A stretch of 64,000 nt of DNA from positions 21,696,001 to 21,760,000 of the forward strand of contig CM075352.1 of the NCBI GenBank assembly GCA_037693485.1. Reading direction: 5' to 3'. Every line of letters begins with the position of its first letter. The first letter of the stretch is position 1. Made by a program: the position numbers and the translations under genes. Positions 13,860 to 24,415 of the stretch are shown here, piece after piece. Source of the DNA: Kitagawia praeruptora. Taxonomy: Eukaryota; Streptophyta; Magnoliopsida; Apiales; Apiaceae. The notes beneath the pieces are model-generated. The model was not told the origin of the DNA and ran no database searches. It saw nothing but the letters and a program-made list of their open reading frames with translations.

Positions 13860-14882
13860 TAGTTCTAATTTTTAACTAAAAATCTAACGGATATTATTCG
13901 TTGTATACGAATTTTTATTATATTTTGTTAGTGATATTTAATTTCCACTGTAAATAAAATTCAAAATGCAATTAAGTTGTATATTTAGTTTTCTCGATTA
14001 GTAAAAATTTAAAATGCAATTTAGAGAAATTGATTATTTTAATATGTTTTACTTGAAAACAAAAATTGATTAGTTATTAGGAGAAATTTTATTTATATTT
14101 AAGTAATGGTAAATTAATTAAAAACAATAGGTACCGACCGACCAACCAACCGACCGACCGGCGCCATATAATCGGAAAACTATAGATTTTAGCTAACAGA
14201 AATAGAAAAGGTAACGTTTTTTAAAAAAAATTGATTATTTTAATATGTTTTACTTGAAAAAGAAAATTGATTAGTTATTGGGAAATTTTTTATTTATAAT
14301 TAAGTAAGGGCGTCATTTAATTGGAAAAAGAGAGATTTTAGCTAAAGAAAATAGAAAATGTAACGTATTTTAGAAGGAAATTGATTATTTTAATATGTTT
14401 TACTTGAAAACAGAAATCGATTAGTTATTAGGATAAATTTTATTTATAATTAAGTAAAAACAACAGGTACCGACCGACCGACCGACCAACCAACCAACCG
14501 ACCAAACTTTCAATGTTTTAAAATTCAATTTTAAAGGTAAGGATATTGAAATTGTATATTTAGTTTCCTCGAATAGTAAAAATTTAAAATGCAATTTAGA
14601 TATTTACTTTACTTCATTAGTAAAGATTTTATAGGTAAAAAATAATGAAACTATATATTTAGTTTCCTCTATTAGTAAAGTTTTAAAATGCAATTGAGAT
14701 TTTTTTTAATCATTGAAATTATTAATTCAAAAATTTGAGAAATTTAAAAAAAATAGAACCGAGCTATTTGACAGGCGCCACCTCCCCTCCCCTCGTTTCT
14801 CCTTTATATAAGTATACAACAGTTCTAATTTTTAACTAAAAATCTAACATATGGTATTCGTTGTATACAAATTTTTATTATA
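13860..14882. repeat. Degenerate repeat mosaic with ACCG microsatellites
   Basis: Related blocks with ttgattattttaatatgttt and acttgaaaa recur about every 150-200 bp. Two CCGA/CCAA microsatellites lie at 14133-14162 and 14469-14506. No gene is seen. Confidence 0.65.
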
Positions 14883-14912
14883 CAAGCTTAAAACCCGTGC
14901 GATGCACGAATT
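14883..14912 (-). other. Possible decayed Helitron 3' hairpin
   Basis: A short hairpin (stem cgtgc/gcacg, 14896-14908) lies in the context aaacccgtgcgatgcacg, which resembles the subterminal hairpin of plant Helitrons read on the minus strand. The expected CTRR end is not intact (CTTG), so this is only a candidate remnant. Confidence 0.35.
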
Positions 14913-15703
14913 TTTTTTTAATATTATTTGAATTTTTCATTAATTTAAGTTAATTTTTTTAAAATATAAATTTGGGAGGCTTAAATTTTTATATGAGATT
15001 TGATAATAATTATATAAATGTTATCCGTGATATTTCTAGAAAATGAGGGATTTTAGTTAGAAAATATAGAAAAAATTATAGGTTTTACTTGAAAAGGGTA
15101 ATCGGCTAATTATTAGTATTTATATAATTATTATTTTATTTCATTAAATAGAAATTGATACGTTTTAGATAAAAAATGCAATCGGTTAATTATTAATATT
15201 ATAATATTATTAGTTTATTGTATTAAACAGAACCGCCCGTGATAAAATCGGAAAAAGAGAGATTTTAGTTTTAAAAAATAGAAAGGTAACGTGAAAATTA
15301 AAAAGATGACATAATTTATGTGAAAAAGATAATTGATTAGTTTATAGTAATTATAATTTAATTATGTTATTTTACTAAATAAAATTGTTCATAGTTTTTA
15401 GAAAATGAGAAATTAATGTTGCCCCTGGAATTTCTAGAAAAAAAGGGAATTTAATTAGAAAAAATATAAAAGATGATACGTTTTAGTTGAAAAGGTAATC
15501 AGTTAATTATTAGTACTATAATATTATTATTTTATTTTTATTAAATAGAATCGTCCGTGATATAATTGGAAAAAGAAAATTTTTTGTAAGAGAGGGGAGA
15601 AAAGGTAACGTGTTTGAAAAAGGTAACCGTCCATGATACAATTGGAAAAAAAGATATTTTAGTTAGAGAAAAGAGAAAAGGTAACGTAATTTGGCTCCAA
15701 AAG
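14913..15703. repeat. Degenerate AT-rich repeat units
   Basis: Recurring pieces such as gaaaaaggtaac, ttgattagttaatta and gttattttattaaataaaat indicate old tandem or dispersed copies of the unit that is clear at 15704-16075. No coding sequence is seen. Confidence 0.55.
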
Positions 15704-16075
15704 GTAATTGATTAGTTAATACTAATTATAACATAATTATGTTATTTTATTATACAAAATTGATCATAGTTTTTAAAAATGGAGAAATTTCAGTTAGATA
15801 AAATGTAAAAGATATTGTATTTTACCTAAGAAGGAAATTATTTAGTTATTGAAAAATAGAAAAGGTAATATGTTTAACCTGGAAAAAGAGTAATTGATTA
15901 GTTAATACTAATTATAATATAATTATGTTATTTTATTATACAAAATTGATCATAGTTTTTAAAAATGGAGAAAGTTTAGTTAGATAAAATGTAAAAGATA
16001 TTGTATTTTACCTAAGAAGGAAATTATTTAGTTATTGAAAAATAGAAAATGTAATATGTTTAACCTGAAAAAAGA
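15704..16075. repeat. Two-copy tandem repeat, 186-bp period
   Basis: Nearly identical copies at 15704-15889 and 15890-16075 both begin gtaattgattagttaatact and contain caaaattgatcatagttttt. Confidence 0.9.
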
Positions 16076-16094
16076 AATTGATTAATAAAGGAGA

Positions 16095-16280
16095 TTTATG
16101 TGGATCCAATCTAAATTGGGTCGCTCCAAATGTTGTGTAATGACAAAAAGGAACATCAAAGAAATAAAGAAGATTAAAAACATAAAGGATAAAAGTTGTA
16201 ATTTTCCTGTGTAATGACAAAAAAGGGCATCAAAGAAATAAAGAAGATTAAAAAAATGAAGGGTAAAAACAGTAATTTTT
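16095..16280. repeat. Short duplication with the tgtaatgacaaaaa motif
   Basis: Two copies of about 75 bp (from 16135 and from 16210) share tgtaatgacaaaaa and catcaaagaaataaagaaga. They belong to the same dispersed family as 12895-13070. Confidence 0.75.
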
Positions 16281-16329
16281 AAAATACAATACTAGCAAAC
16301 ATTAAGAATATATTGATATTGATACTACA

Positions 16330-16521
16330 ATAATCAAATGAAAGGTTATAAATTCTAATATTTTTTTATAATATATTTAGGATTTAAAAAGTTTATTTAC
16401 TATTTATTTTTAATTAAAACAAGGAAAATGATAATTAAATAAAAAATAAATAGTAAATGGATTTTAAAAATCTAAATATATTATCAGAAATATTAAAATT
16501 ATTAACCTTTCGTTTGGTTAT
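16330..16521. mobile_element. Foldback MITE
   Basis: The left arm begins ataatcaaatgaaaggttat and the right arm, reverse-complemented, begins ataaccaaacgaaaggttaa. The arms stay complementary for about 90 bp, so nearly the whole 192 bp can fold into one hairpin. The target duplication is unclear and no superfamily is assigned. Confidence 0.75.
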
Positions 16522-16919
16522 CATCCATGGAAGCATTTAAGAAAAATATGTATAACTCGATAAAAAATTACTTTTACTTCTTGAGTACTATAATGGGTGG
16601 TCACTTTAATATTTATTATGACTTCAATGATTCAAATGATATCATTTTTTTAATGGGTGATCTATTTGATACATTTGAGTGCAATGGATGATCACTTTGC
16701 TATAAAACCCAATTTCATTTCAATCTATCGTTTATTCAGAAAAAAAAAATTAAATAAATAATTGTTCAATTATTTTGCTTTTTCAACCACAGTCCATATT
16801 ATAATTACATAAAACTGATCTGGTAGAAGCACTTTCCATAAATTTAGGCTAAAAATGTAATATGAGAATTGAGATGTATTTTGTAAGTTGTAACATGCTT
16901 TTTCAGATTTTAATATTTA
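16522..16919. other. Intergenic, nothing recognised
   Basis: AT-rich sequence with no open frame of note and no repeat partner noticed in the window. Confidence 0.5.
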
Positions 16920-18529
16920 CTAGATGATAGCCGTGCGAAGCACGGGTCGAAATAATTTATTAAAATTGATCATTTTTTATTAAAATTTATAGGAAATATT
17001 TTATTTATCATTAAAAAATACTATAAAAATGATAAAAGTACAAAAGAAAATTACGATATTTATGGAACTCAGTAGTTTATAAAAAAAGAATTGTAATTAC
17101 ATCAAAATTTCAATATTTCTAGGAGACACAAATCTAGAAGTAAGCATCATTAAAACGTGATTTCACTTACAAATAAGAAATTTTTGTTTTTTTTTGTTTT
17201 TGCCAGGAACAAATAAGATATTAGATGATAAGGGCCCGAGAAAATTTAATTAAATTGATCATTAATTTATTATAAAAAATTACGTTATTTACAAAGAATT
17301 TGCTTATTAATAAAGGTCATTTTATATATTATTTATTTAAGTTTATTTACGAAAATCGAGGAAAAAAACTAAATGATTCCGATATATACGTAAAATGTAC
17401 ATTATTATGATAAATACGTTATTTGTGAACTGAATAGAGTTATAATAAAAATTACAATTATAATAGTATTAGCAATTTATTATTTTAATAAAAAATAATA
17501 TAGAATCCTTGGAGAAATAGGAATATTATGGATGAACCAATTTTTGGTACCGAAGTACCATTAAAAATTTATTTCGTTTGTTATAGATAAGCATGTCACC
17601 GTAGATTAACATTTGTATTCGTAGTCTTATTTTTATTAAGTTGTAATAAAAAAAATTATAATTGTAATATAATATATTTATTTATTTTATAAAATAACAT
17701 AGAATTCTAGAGAAAATAGGAGTCTTGGGGTGAAACCAAAATATGGTACGAACCAAATTTGGTATAAAATAGTACATTAAAAAGGGGTTTTGTTATTAAT
17801 ACACGTTATAGATATAGATTTATTTATTATTTATTTAAGATTATATTTTAAACAATCAAGAAAATATAACATAAATGGTTCTGGTTCTAATATATACGTT
17901 ATTTGTACAATTCAGTAATATTATAGTAAAAAAATTATAATTATAACAAAATTCCAAATAATTGTTTTAGAAAATAATATGAATTTTAGGGGAGTAGGAA
18001 TCTGTGATGAAATAAGGGTGAAACCAAATTTGTTACGAAAATATCATTAAACAGAAATTTATTAATAAAGGTTATAGATTCGTTAGTGTTTTATCAAACG
18101 TTATACGATCTGGTTACGTATTCGTTGGTGTTTTACCCTCTATTTATTGGTGATTTTTGATCGTTGGTTTTTTCAAGTTAAAAAAATTATAAACAAAAGA
18201 ATTATAATCATCATAAGAACTCTATTTTTAACTATTTTTAAAGGAACATAGTATTCTAGGGGAAATATGATTTTTTTTTAAAAAAAATTACAAATAAAAG
18301 AATTATAATTATAATAGGATAACAATTACAAAAAGAATTATAATTATAATAGGATTTCTATTTTTATTCTATTTTTTAAAAAAACATAGAATTATAGGGA
18401 AAATATGATTTTAGGGATGAAACCAAAATATAGTGCGAACCAAAAATGGGTGAAACCAAAATATAGTGCGAACCAAATTACTTTAGGTACCTTTGAAAGA
18501 GGGTTTCGCTTATTAATAAAGGTTATAGA
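16920..18529 (-). mobile_element. Non-autonomous Helitron
   Basis: Read on the minus strand, the element starts TCTATAACCTTTATTAATAA (18529 downward) and ends with a hairpin (stem ccgtgc/gcacgg, 16931-16945), seven bases (tatcatc... context) and CTAG at 16923-16920. The flanking bases are A before TC and T after CTAG, the A-T insertion site of Helitrons, with no target duplication. There is no Rep/helicase frame, so it is non-autonomous. Inside, modules containing gaaaccaaa, a variant of gtaccaaa and a run resembling the 5' terminus (ttaataaaggttatagat) recur near 17530-17590, 17725-17815, 18005-18080 and 18415-18529. Confidence 0.85.
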
Positions 18530-18662
18530 TGTTAAAAATCATTTTTTTTATTGTGAGAATTAGGAATAAATGGATTTCTTTCTTCTTGCAAAATAAAATT
18601 AGAGAATTTTTTAGACAGGTAAAAAAAGATTTGTTTGTTAAGAGGTGGGCACATTAATTTTA

Positions 18663-18803
18663 GAGCCAGTTGCATTTCGGTGGCTATACTTACCACCGGT
18701 TTACAAAAAAGTGGATGTACTTTATATTTTACAAATCGGTGGCTATACTTTCATTTTAAACGGCATTTTGGTGGCTACCGTTAACCATACTAACAGAGTT
18801 GAC
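18663..18803 (+). repeat. Left terminal inverted repeat of the MULE
   Basis: The 141-bp repeat matches the reverse complement of 21399-21539 with a few substitutions. It contains repeated CGGTGGCTATACTT-type strings. Confidence 0.92.
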
Positions 18804-19014
18804 GGCGATACGGACCTAGTTGTAATAAGATAAAATTATCGAGGGTAGGAATGGTATTTCACCATTATACACACATATACGATCTGTCCATCTCATTTCC
18901 CTCCAATTCACTCTGATCGTCATTTAGGGGATTAGCTAGGGTTTCTTCGCACCTCTTTTCTATCTCATTCAAGCAGCTGTAATCATGGACTGGTTTATGA
19001 GAAAATGAGAAGAT

Positions 19015-21100
19015 ATGCATATTTATGGTCAAAGAGAGTGCCCTAATTACACAGGTATGTGTATTCATATTTGTATGTATACTCTAATTCGTAAATATGC
19101 ATGTGGTACTGTAAAAATTGGGGCTTTCATGTTTTTATATATGGGTTTGCTATTTACAGATTATATATGTCATGGGTTGTCTTTTTTCTATATTTATTGT
19201 CTCCATTGTCGGTGATTTGAGTTAGTTTCACCATTTTGTGCTTGTTTAGATGTATGTTAAATTCTTGTTTAGATGTATATTTATTGTATGTAGATGTCCT
19301 GTATATGAATTAAGTTTTTTTTTGTGCTAAATCGTATGTGAATTAAGTTGTGTTACATTTTCGTGTTTGTTGCAGATCCTGATTATTTTACAATTAAAAT
19401 GTATCATAGTGGTGAATGGGATGAACATATGAGTAGCTATAAGTTTGGTAAAATAGATTACTTTGACTGTTGCAATGTTGATAGAATTAGTTTGCTTGAA
19501 ATACATGCTATGCACGGAGAATGTGGAGAAGTGCAGGGAGGGTGTTTAATGTGCTGGTATAAAAAACCAACAACAAGTGTAGTTGAAGGGTTGACAGATT
19601 TACTTAACGATGTAGATGTTATGAAATTAGCTGAGTTGCTTGATAAAAAAATTGGTTATATGGAGGTGTATGTGTCGGTAGTGTCGAAACCATTAAATGT
19701 TGAAGGACTGGCTGTTAAATCCAATTTTGAGCCGTTTGTTGATGTTGAGCATGAGGCTATGTCTTTAGAAGAAATCGAAAAGAGGAGTGCTGGTAAAGGA
19801 AAAAGGTCAAGCAATACCAAAAAAAGACACAAAAAAGGAAAGAAGCTGGTGCAAATAGTGTGAATGAGAGGGCTGAGAGGGCTGGTGAAACAACTAAAAA
19901 AAGAAGCAGAAATAAAGGGGATGGGGAAGATGATTTATTTGCAGAACAAAATTTGGATGTTGATGATGCAGAAATAAAGGGGATGGGTAATGAAAGCAGT
20001 GTTGATGATGAGAGTGAGGTTAGCTGGCATGGAGATAGTTCAAATTTGGATGAAACTGATGACGATATCTATTTTGAGGAATATGTTGATGAATATGGTG
20101 CTGGAAAGGATGACAATGAATTACAAGATGGTTATGATGATGCTAGTACAGAGTATGGAATGGTTGTGGACATTTTTAATAAGACATGTGCATGTAATAA
20201 GTGGCAATTGTCTGGAATTCCATGTTTTCATGCTGTGGCATGCTATCATTCTCGAAACATGGATCCTGTACAAGGCATACACCAATGCTATAGCAAGGAG
20301 ATGTATTTAAAGGTATTTAACATGTATTCTGTTTAATTGTTATTGTGCGCAACTTTTACTTATGTCATTTTTTCACAGGTTTATGAACATATTCTAGAGC
20401 CAATTAATGGAGAAGAACATTGGGAATCAACACCATTTCCAAAACACTTGCCTCCAATTGTCAAGACTGCTCCAGGAAGACCCAAGAAAAGATCAAGAAA
20501 AAATGATACTCCAGTGATAGATCCTACCAAACTAAAGAGAGAGAATACCTCATTAAGATGTAGTCACTGTAAAGAGTATGGACATAACAAGAGGACTTGT
20601 GCTACAAAGGTAATATTTATGCATTTTATATGTTCAGTCTTAATTTCTGAATATGTTAGGTGTAGTGATAATTGGTAAAAATGCAGAAAAATGACGATAA
20701 AGTTAAGGAAGGAGAAAATCTTGTTGAGACTGGTGGGGAAAATAATGAGACTATTGGTGGCATTAATGGAACTAGTGATAAGCAAGTTGAAGTAAACCCA
20801 GGTGCTTCACAACCTACTGATAATTTTCAAGAAAGTCAAGAGTTACCAGCAAGGCCCCCAATTGCAAGGTCCACAACTGTTAAGCCTTCAAATGCAAGGC
20901 ATTCATCTGCAGGCCCAACAACAGCCTCTAAACAAGTTCAAGGTGGAGTTTTTAACAGGCCTTTCATAAGACCAGGGATGGCAAAACAGGCTTCTAATTC
21001 CTTGGGCCCAGAACCTAGATACTTCTTGCATAAGGGCCGAAAAGTGACCACTAGACATGAGCTTCAGAGGGCAGCAAATGTGACAAAAAAGCAGAAGTAG
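19015..21100 (+). pseudogene. MuDR-type transposase remnant without DDE domain
   Basis: Four exons can be read: 19015-19054, 19376-20312, 20379-20609 and 20687-21100, each bounded by GT-AG. Exon 2 opens with DPDYFTIKMYHSGEW and DYFDCCNVDRISLLEIH, the PB1-like N-terminal domain of MuDR transposases. An acidic stretch follows. The next recognisable part is the SWIM zinc finger (CACNKWQLSGIPCFHAVAC), then YSKEMYLKVYEHILEPING spanning the second intron, a basic GRPKKRSRK segment, and the zinc knuckle CSHCKEYGHNKRTC. The DDE catalytic core that normally lies between the acidic region and SWIM is missing; the join is near 20155-20165. A frameshift within the A-runs at about 19818-19840 creates a stop at 19861-19863. 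Autonomous MULE transposases are far longer. Confidence 0.9.
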
Positions 21101-21398
21101 TTGGGTTTTTATGAACCATCTTTTGTTTCAAAACTATGAAAAATAGTGGGTACTTTATTTTATGACGTTTGTAAAACGTTAGAAACCATATTTGGTCTTG
21201 CAGAAGTCATGTAACCTACTTAACTATTGCGATCTTTAATGTTTAAATTTGTGCACTTTGTTATTATTACAAATTGCAATCTTATTTGAGTTCTTAAAAA
21301 AATTACAACTAGTTGTAGTGTTCTTCTAATTGTACAATGATGTTTATTTATTTGTACAGAACAGATAACTGTCAAAAATTCCATATTCCATCTATTCT

Positions 21399-21539
21399 GT
21401 CAACTCTGTTAGTATGGTTAACGGTAGCCACCAAAATGCCGTTTAAAATGAAAGTATAGCCACCGATTTGTAAAATATAAAGTACAGCCACTTTTTTGTA
21501 AACTGGTGGTAAGTATAGCCACCGAAATGCAACTGGTTC
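21399..21539 (-). repeat. Right terminal inverted repeat of the MULE
   Basis: Inverted partner of 18663-18803, followed directly by the target duplication at 21540-21548. Confidence 0.92.
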
Positions 21540-22391
21540 TTAATTTTAAAGCACTTGGTAAAGCTAACATAAATAAGAATCAACTCCCAGAGTGTCTGGC
21601 TGACTGGCTCACGACTCAGCTCTGCCAGTGTGATTTTCCACAAGTGAACAAGACTTGCGTCTAGGACCTTCAACACTTAAGGACCCTAAAAATGCAAATC
21701 TTTCTATATAAACTTTTCAAATATGCGGCATATAAATTACATTAGAGCCCCAAATTTTGATTTTGCCTAAGGCTCCATAAATATCAGGGCAGCCTTCATC
21801 AACAACAAGGTCGAGGACTCAAGGTGTCTGACAAGAAACTGTTAAGCTTTTAAACAAACACCTCCGTCACAAACCCGTCCTTCTTTCCAGTTTTCTCCCT
21901 TTTCGACACCCACCTCTTTGCTTTCCTTGTCTTCTTCCAAGGCACATTCCGGATGAAGATCAAAGTTGCATTCTTTACACCTGAATGCCCACACTTTTCG
22001 AACATTTATAGCACAAGTAAATCCGATAGCGAGTGAGGGCCAGCTCATGCTTCTTATGAAGTGCATACTTAACCTTCTGTGGCCACCCCTTCGCCATCTC
22101 CTTATGCTCAACTTCAATTTCCCTTATGTGCTGCTCTGTGAAAGGATAGGTGTCGGCACCATGAAGCATAACGATGTCCTCTGCTTCTGTTGATACCGTC
22201 TTCCCGGTTGTCGCAATTGCTACTAACTTGGGAATGCTGCGAATCTTGAAAAGACTACTTAACGATGCCTTCCTTCTGTCACCAAAGGGAAGTTCTAGCC
22301 ATGGCATTTCATTGAAGTACTTATCGAAGGAGGTTTGGTCTTGATCATAGGAAATGAAAATTAGTTCAAAGCCACCATATTTTAACTTATA

Positions 22392-22617
22392 GCCCGTTTG
22401 GCAAGACTTTTTTTAAGGGCTTATGAATTTATTTTCGGGTAAAAATTTTATATTTTCATAATTTTTTTTAATACAAGTATTTAATATATGTTTGAGATTC
22501 AATAAGTTGCAAAAATAAGTTGGAAAATAAGTTGGAATGTTAGGAATCTCTAACTTTATCCTAAAATAAGTTGACTTATTCCGGAAAAAAGTTCCCCCAA
22601 ACATCCCATTAATATTG
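22392..22617. mobile_element. hAT-like MITE in the Trx3 exon
   Basis: A 226-bp AT-rich insertion interrupts coding sequence that is continuous in the intact paralogue. Its ends are imperfect inverted repeats, GCCCGTTTGGCAAGACTTTT and, from the other side, GGGATGTTTGGGGGAACTTT. The flanks (aacttata and attaatat) could be a decayed 8-bp target duplication. The superfamily call is inference. Confidence 0.7.
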
Positions 22618-22789
22618 TGATAAATTTCGATAAGCTTTGGGGTAAAAACATGACATGGGGGACACCAGTGTGCAGAGAAATAAAAGAGGATAATTTTCCC
22701 AACGAGATCAGGGACAGGTACCTTCAATATGAAAAACAAATATTGTTAGTATGTAATGTAAATCTTATCTGCTGGAGATGTGATATACA

Positions 22790-23432
22790 TGATAACTCTG
22801 AAACTTGATCGGGTACTTTCTCGCCAACTCCTGCCTCGGAAGTGGTGTAGCTGTAGTGGGGTGTCTGCAAAACAACACCGGAGGGGGGGTTTGGCCCCGA
22901 GGTGCCTCCGGCGTGAGAATAAGAGTTGGCTTTGGAAGATAATAATCAAGTAGAGTATCACAATGGTAATAAATGTGTGTAGGTGTGTAATAATGGCTAA
23001 CCCCTAAACCCTATTTACTAGGGGTATTTATAGCCCTAGGCCTAGGGTTTAGGGGTAGGTTACCTTCACCCCCGACAGTTGGATCTGGGGGACAAGCCGC
23101 TGAATTCCCGGGATGTAGGACACGTGGCCTTGTCTGGGGTGACCATTGACTGGAGTGTGGCCATGTTGTGGTGGGCATGATCTGGCCGTGTCTTCCATTG
23201 TCTTTTAGTGTTGGTCAGCGCCACACATAGGAGTGTCAACTGAGGTGGGGTGTCACACATACTGAGTGCCACCAGTCGGGGGGTCCCCTAGTCTGGGGTG
23301 GGGACCATGCCACGTGGTGGTGGCCCCGGGCCCGGGATCCACTACTCTGGGCTGGGTCATTCTTATTCTCATGAGATGATTTGCTTATTGTTTTGGGCTC
23401 CTTGTTGGGCCTTGGCTGTTTATGGCCTATCA
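22790..23432. mobile_element. Solo LTR in intron 3 of pseudogene A
   Basis: The 643-bp sequence begins TGATAACTCTG and ends GGCCTATCA, flanked by the 5-bp target duplication ataca (22785-22789 and 23433-23437). No interior or second LTR is present, so it fits a solo LTR left by LTR-LTR recombination. Its termini and a shared block (tctgcaaaa..., then cacctccgg or gcctccggc plus gtgagaat) resemble the LTR at 26472-27036, which suggests a related family. Confidence 0.85.
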
Positions 23433-24380
23433 ATACATATAGAAGTTTGACTTCTGACAAGATGTAGTATATTCTTCCCTTTTCTCCTCCCTAACCTAAA
23501 AGAAATGTAGGACCTCAGCAACTAACAGCTTGATTGATATGTTGTTGGAAATACCATCTGAAACACACTTCATAAAACAATGTACATGGAACACTATAAA
23601 TTCTATGAACCCACCTTGATACCATCTTTTGCAATTACGAAATCTTGCTCTCCTAATACCAAAATGGAATGTAATGTTTGATTGTCTCGCTTGGCTTTCT
23701 CTATCTCCTCAAGCTCAGAAAACTTCTTAGGAGTAAAAGGATAAGCCAAACTGCCATGTTCTTTAACTGCATCAACCACATTCGGGTGAAGAGTCTTTCC
23801 ATCTGGCCCTAGGATGACTAAAGTGGGGGATGTTGACACTTTGAAGTGCCTGGTCAGCTTCTCACACTTGCTGTCCTTGAGAGGAAGTGAAAACCAAGGC
23901 GCCCCTTCCAGCCCTTTCTTGAATGATTCTTCATCAATATCTAAGGGAATAGTCACAATTTCGAAGCTCTCCCCTTTCTCTTTCAGTCCATTATAAACTT
24001 TGACAAGCTTTCCAGTGAATACAACAGATTCACTGAAGGATGTCAATGAGAAGTGCAAACCTATAGTTTTCCCTTCAAGCTCCTTGACAGGCACCTATAG
24101 TTGTTTGATATTCAACATCAAAAATTAGTTTAACCAGTAAAAGATAGCACATGGAAGGTGACAGTAAAATATTGTTAGAAGATTGTAAGTGTGCAGTGAG
24201 AACTTCCGGGATGTAACTCACCTCCTTCCCATCATTTGAGATTACAAAGTTGCGCAAGTGAGACTCCAAGATAGATGTCAAGGACTGGTCCCTCCTTGCT
24301 ACTTCATCCTGCTCTTTGAGTTCGACATGTTGCGGCGTAAAAGGATACCCCTCTAGTCCATGGTCTTCAATGATCTGAAC

Positions 24381-24415
24381 TCAATTGTTATCAATATCAG
24401 CACAGAATTGTTTAT
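24381..24415. other. Breakpoint between nucleoredoxin and peptidase fragments
   Basis: Only 35 bp separate the truncated nucleoredoxin copy (minus strand) from the peptidase start (plus strand), the likely scar of a rearrangement that joined two gene pieces. Confidence 0.5.

Larger units (their letters stand above)
18663..21539 (+). mobile_element. Mutator-like element (MULE), internally deleted
   Basis: Terminal inverted repeats of 141 bp (18663-18803 and 21399-21539) start GAGCCAGTTGCATTTCGG and GAACCAGTTGCATTTCGG. The 9-bp target duplication ttaatttta lies at 18654-18662 and 21540-21548, as expected for a MULE. The 2,877-bp element carries a broken MuDR-type transposase gene on the plus strand that lacks the DDE core, so it cannot make active transposase. 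Confidence 0.93.
21842..24380 (-). pseudogene. Nucleoredoxin pseudogene, copy A (5'-truncated)
   Basis: Three exon remains match the intact gene at 30436-33709. 24380-24222 holds the end of Trx domain 1 (GLEGYPFTPQHVELKEQ). 24094-23615 holds all of Trx domain 2, still open for 480 nt. 22721-21842 holds Trx domain 3 (AHWCPPC) plus the C1-type domain (CKECNFDLHPEC) and the stop. Splice sites are preserved. The lesions are loss of exon 1 and the first WCGPC motif at the 24380 breakpoint, a MITE within the Trx3 exon (22392-22617), and a frameshift near 22000 in the C1 region. A solo LTR sits in intron 3. Domain 2 has no CxxC (FSLTSFSESVVF), as in the intact gene. No working protein is expected. 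Confidence 0.9.

Noticed and set aside
14883..14912. A second complete Helitron
   Set aside because: The hairpin is present but the CTRR end is damaged and no matching 5' end was found.
22785..23437. LTR start at 22807 (TGATCGGG)
   Set aside because: Flanks at that start do not match. Starting at 22790 gives the exact duplication ataca on both sides.
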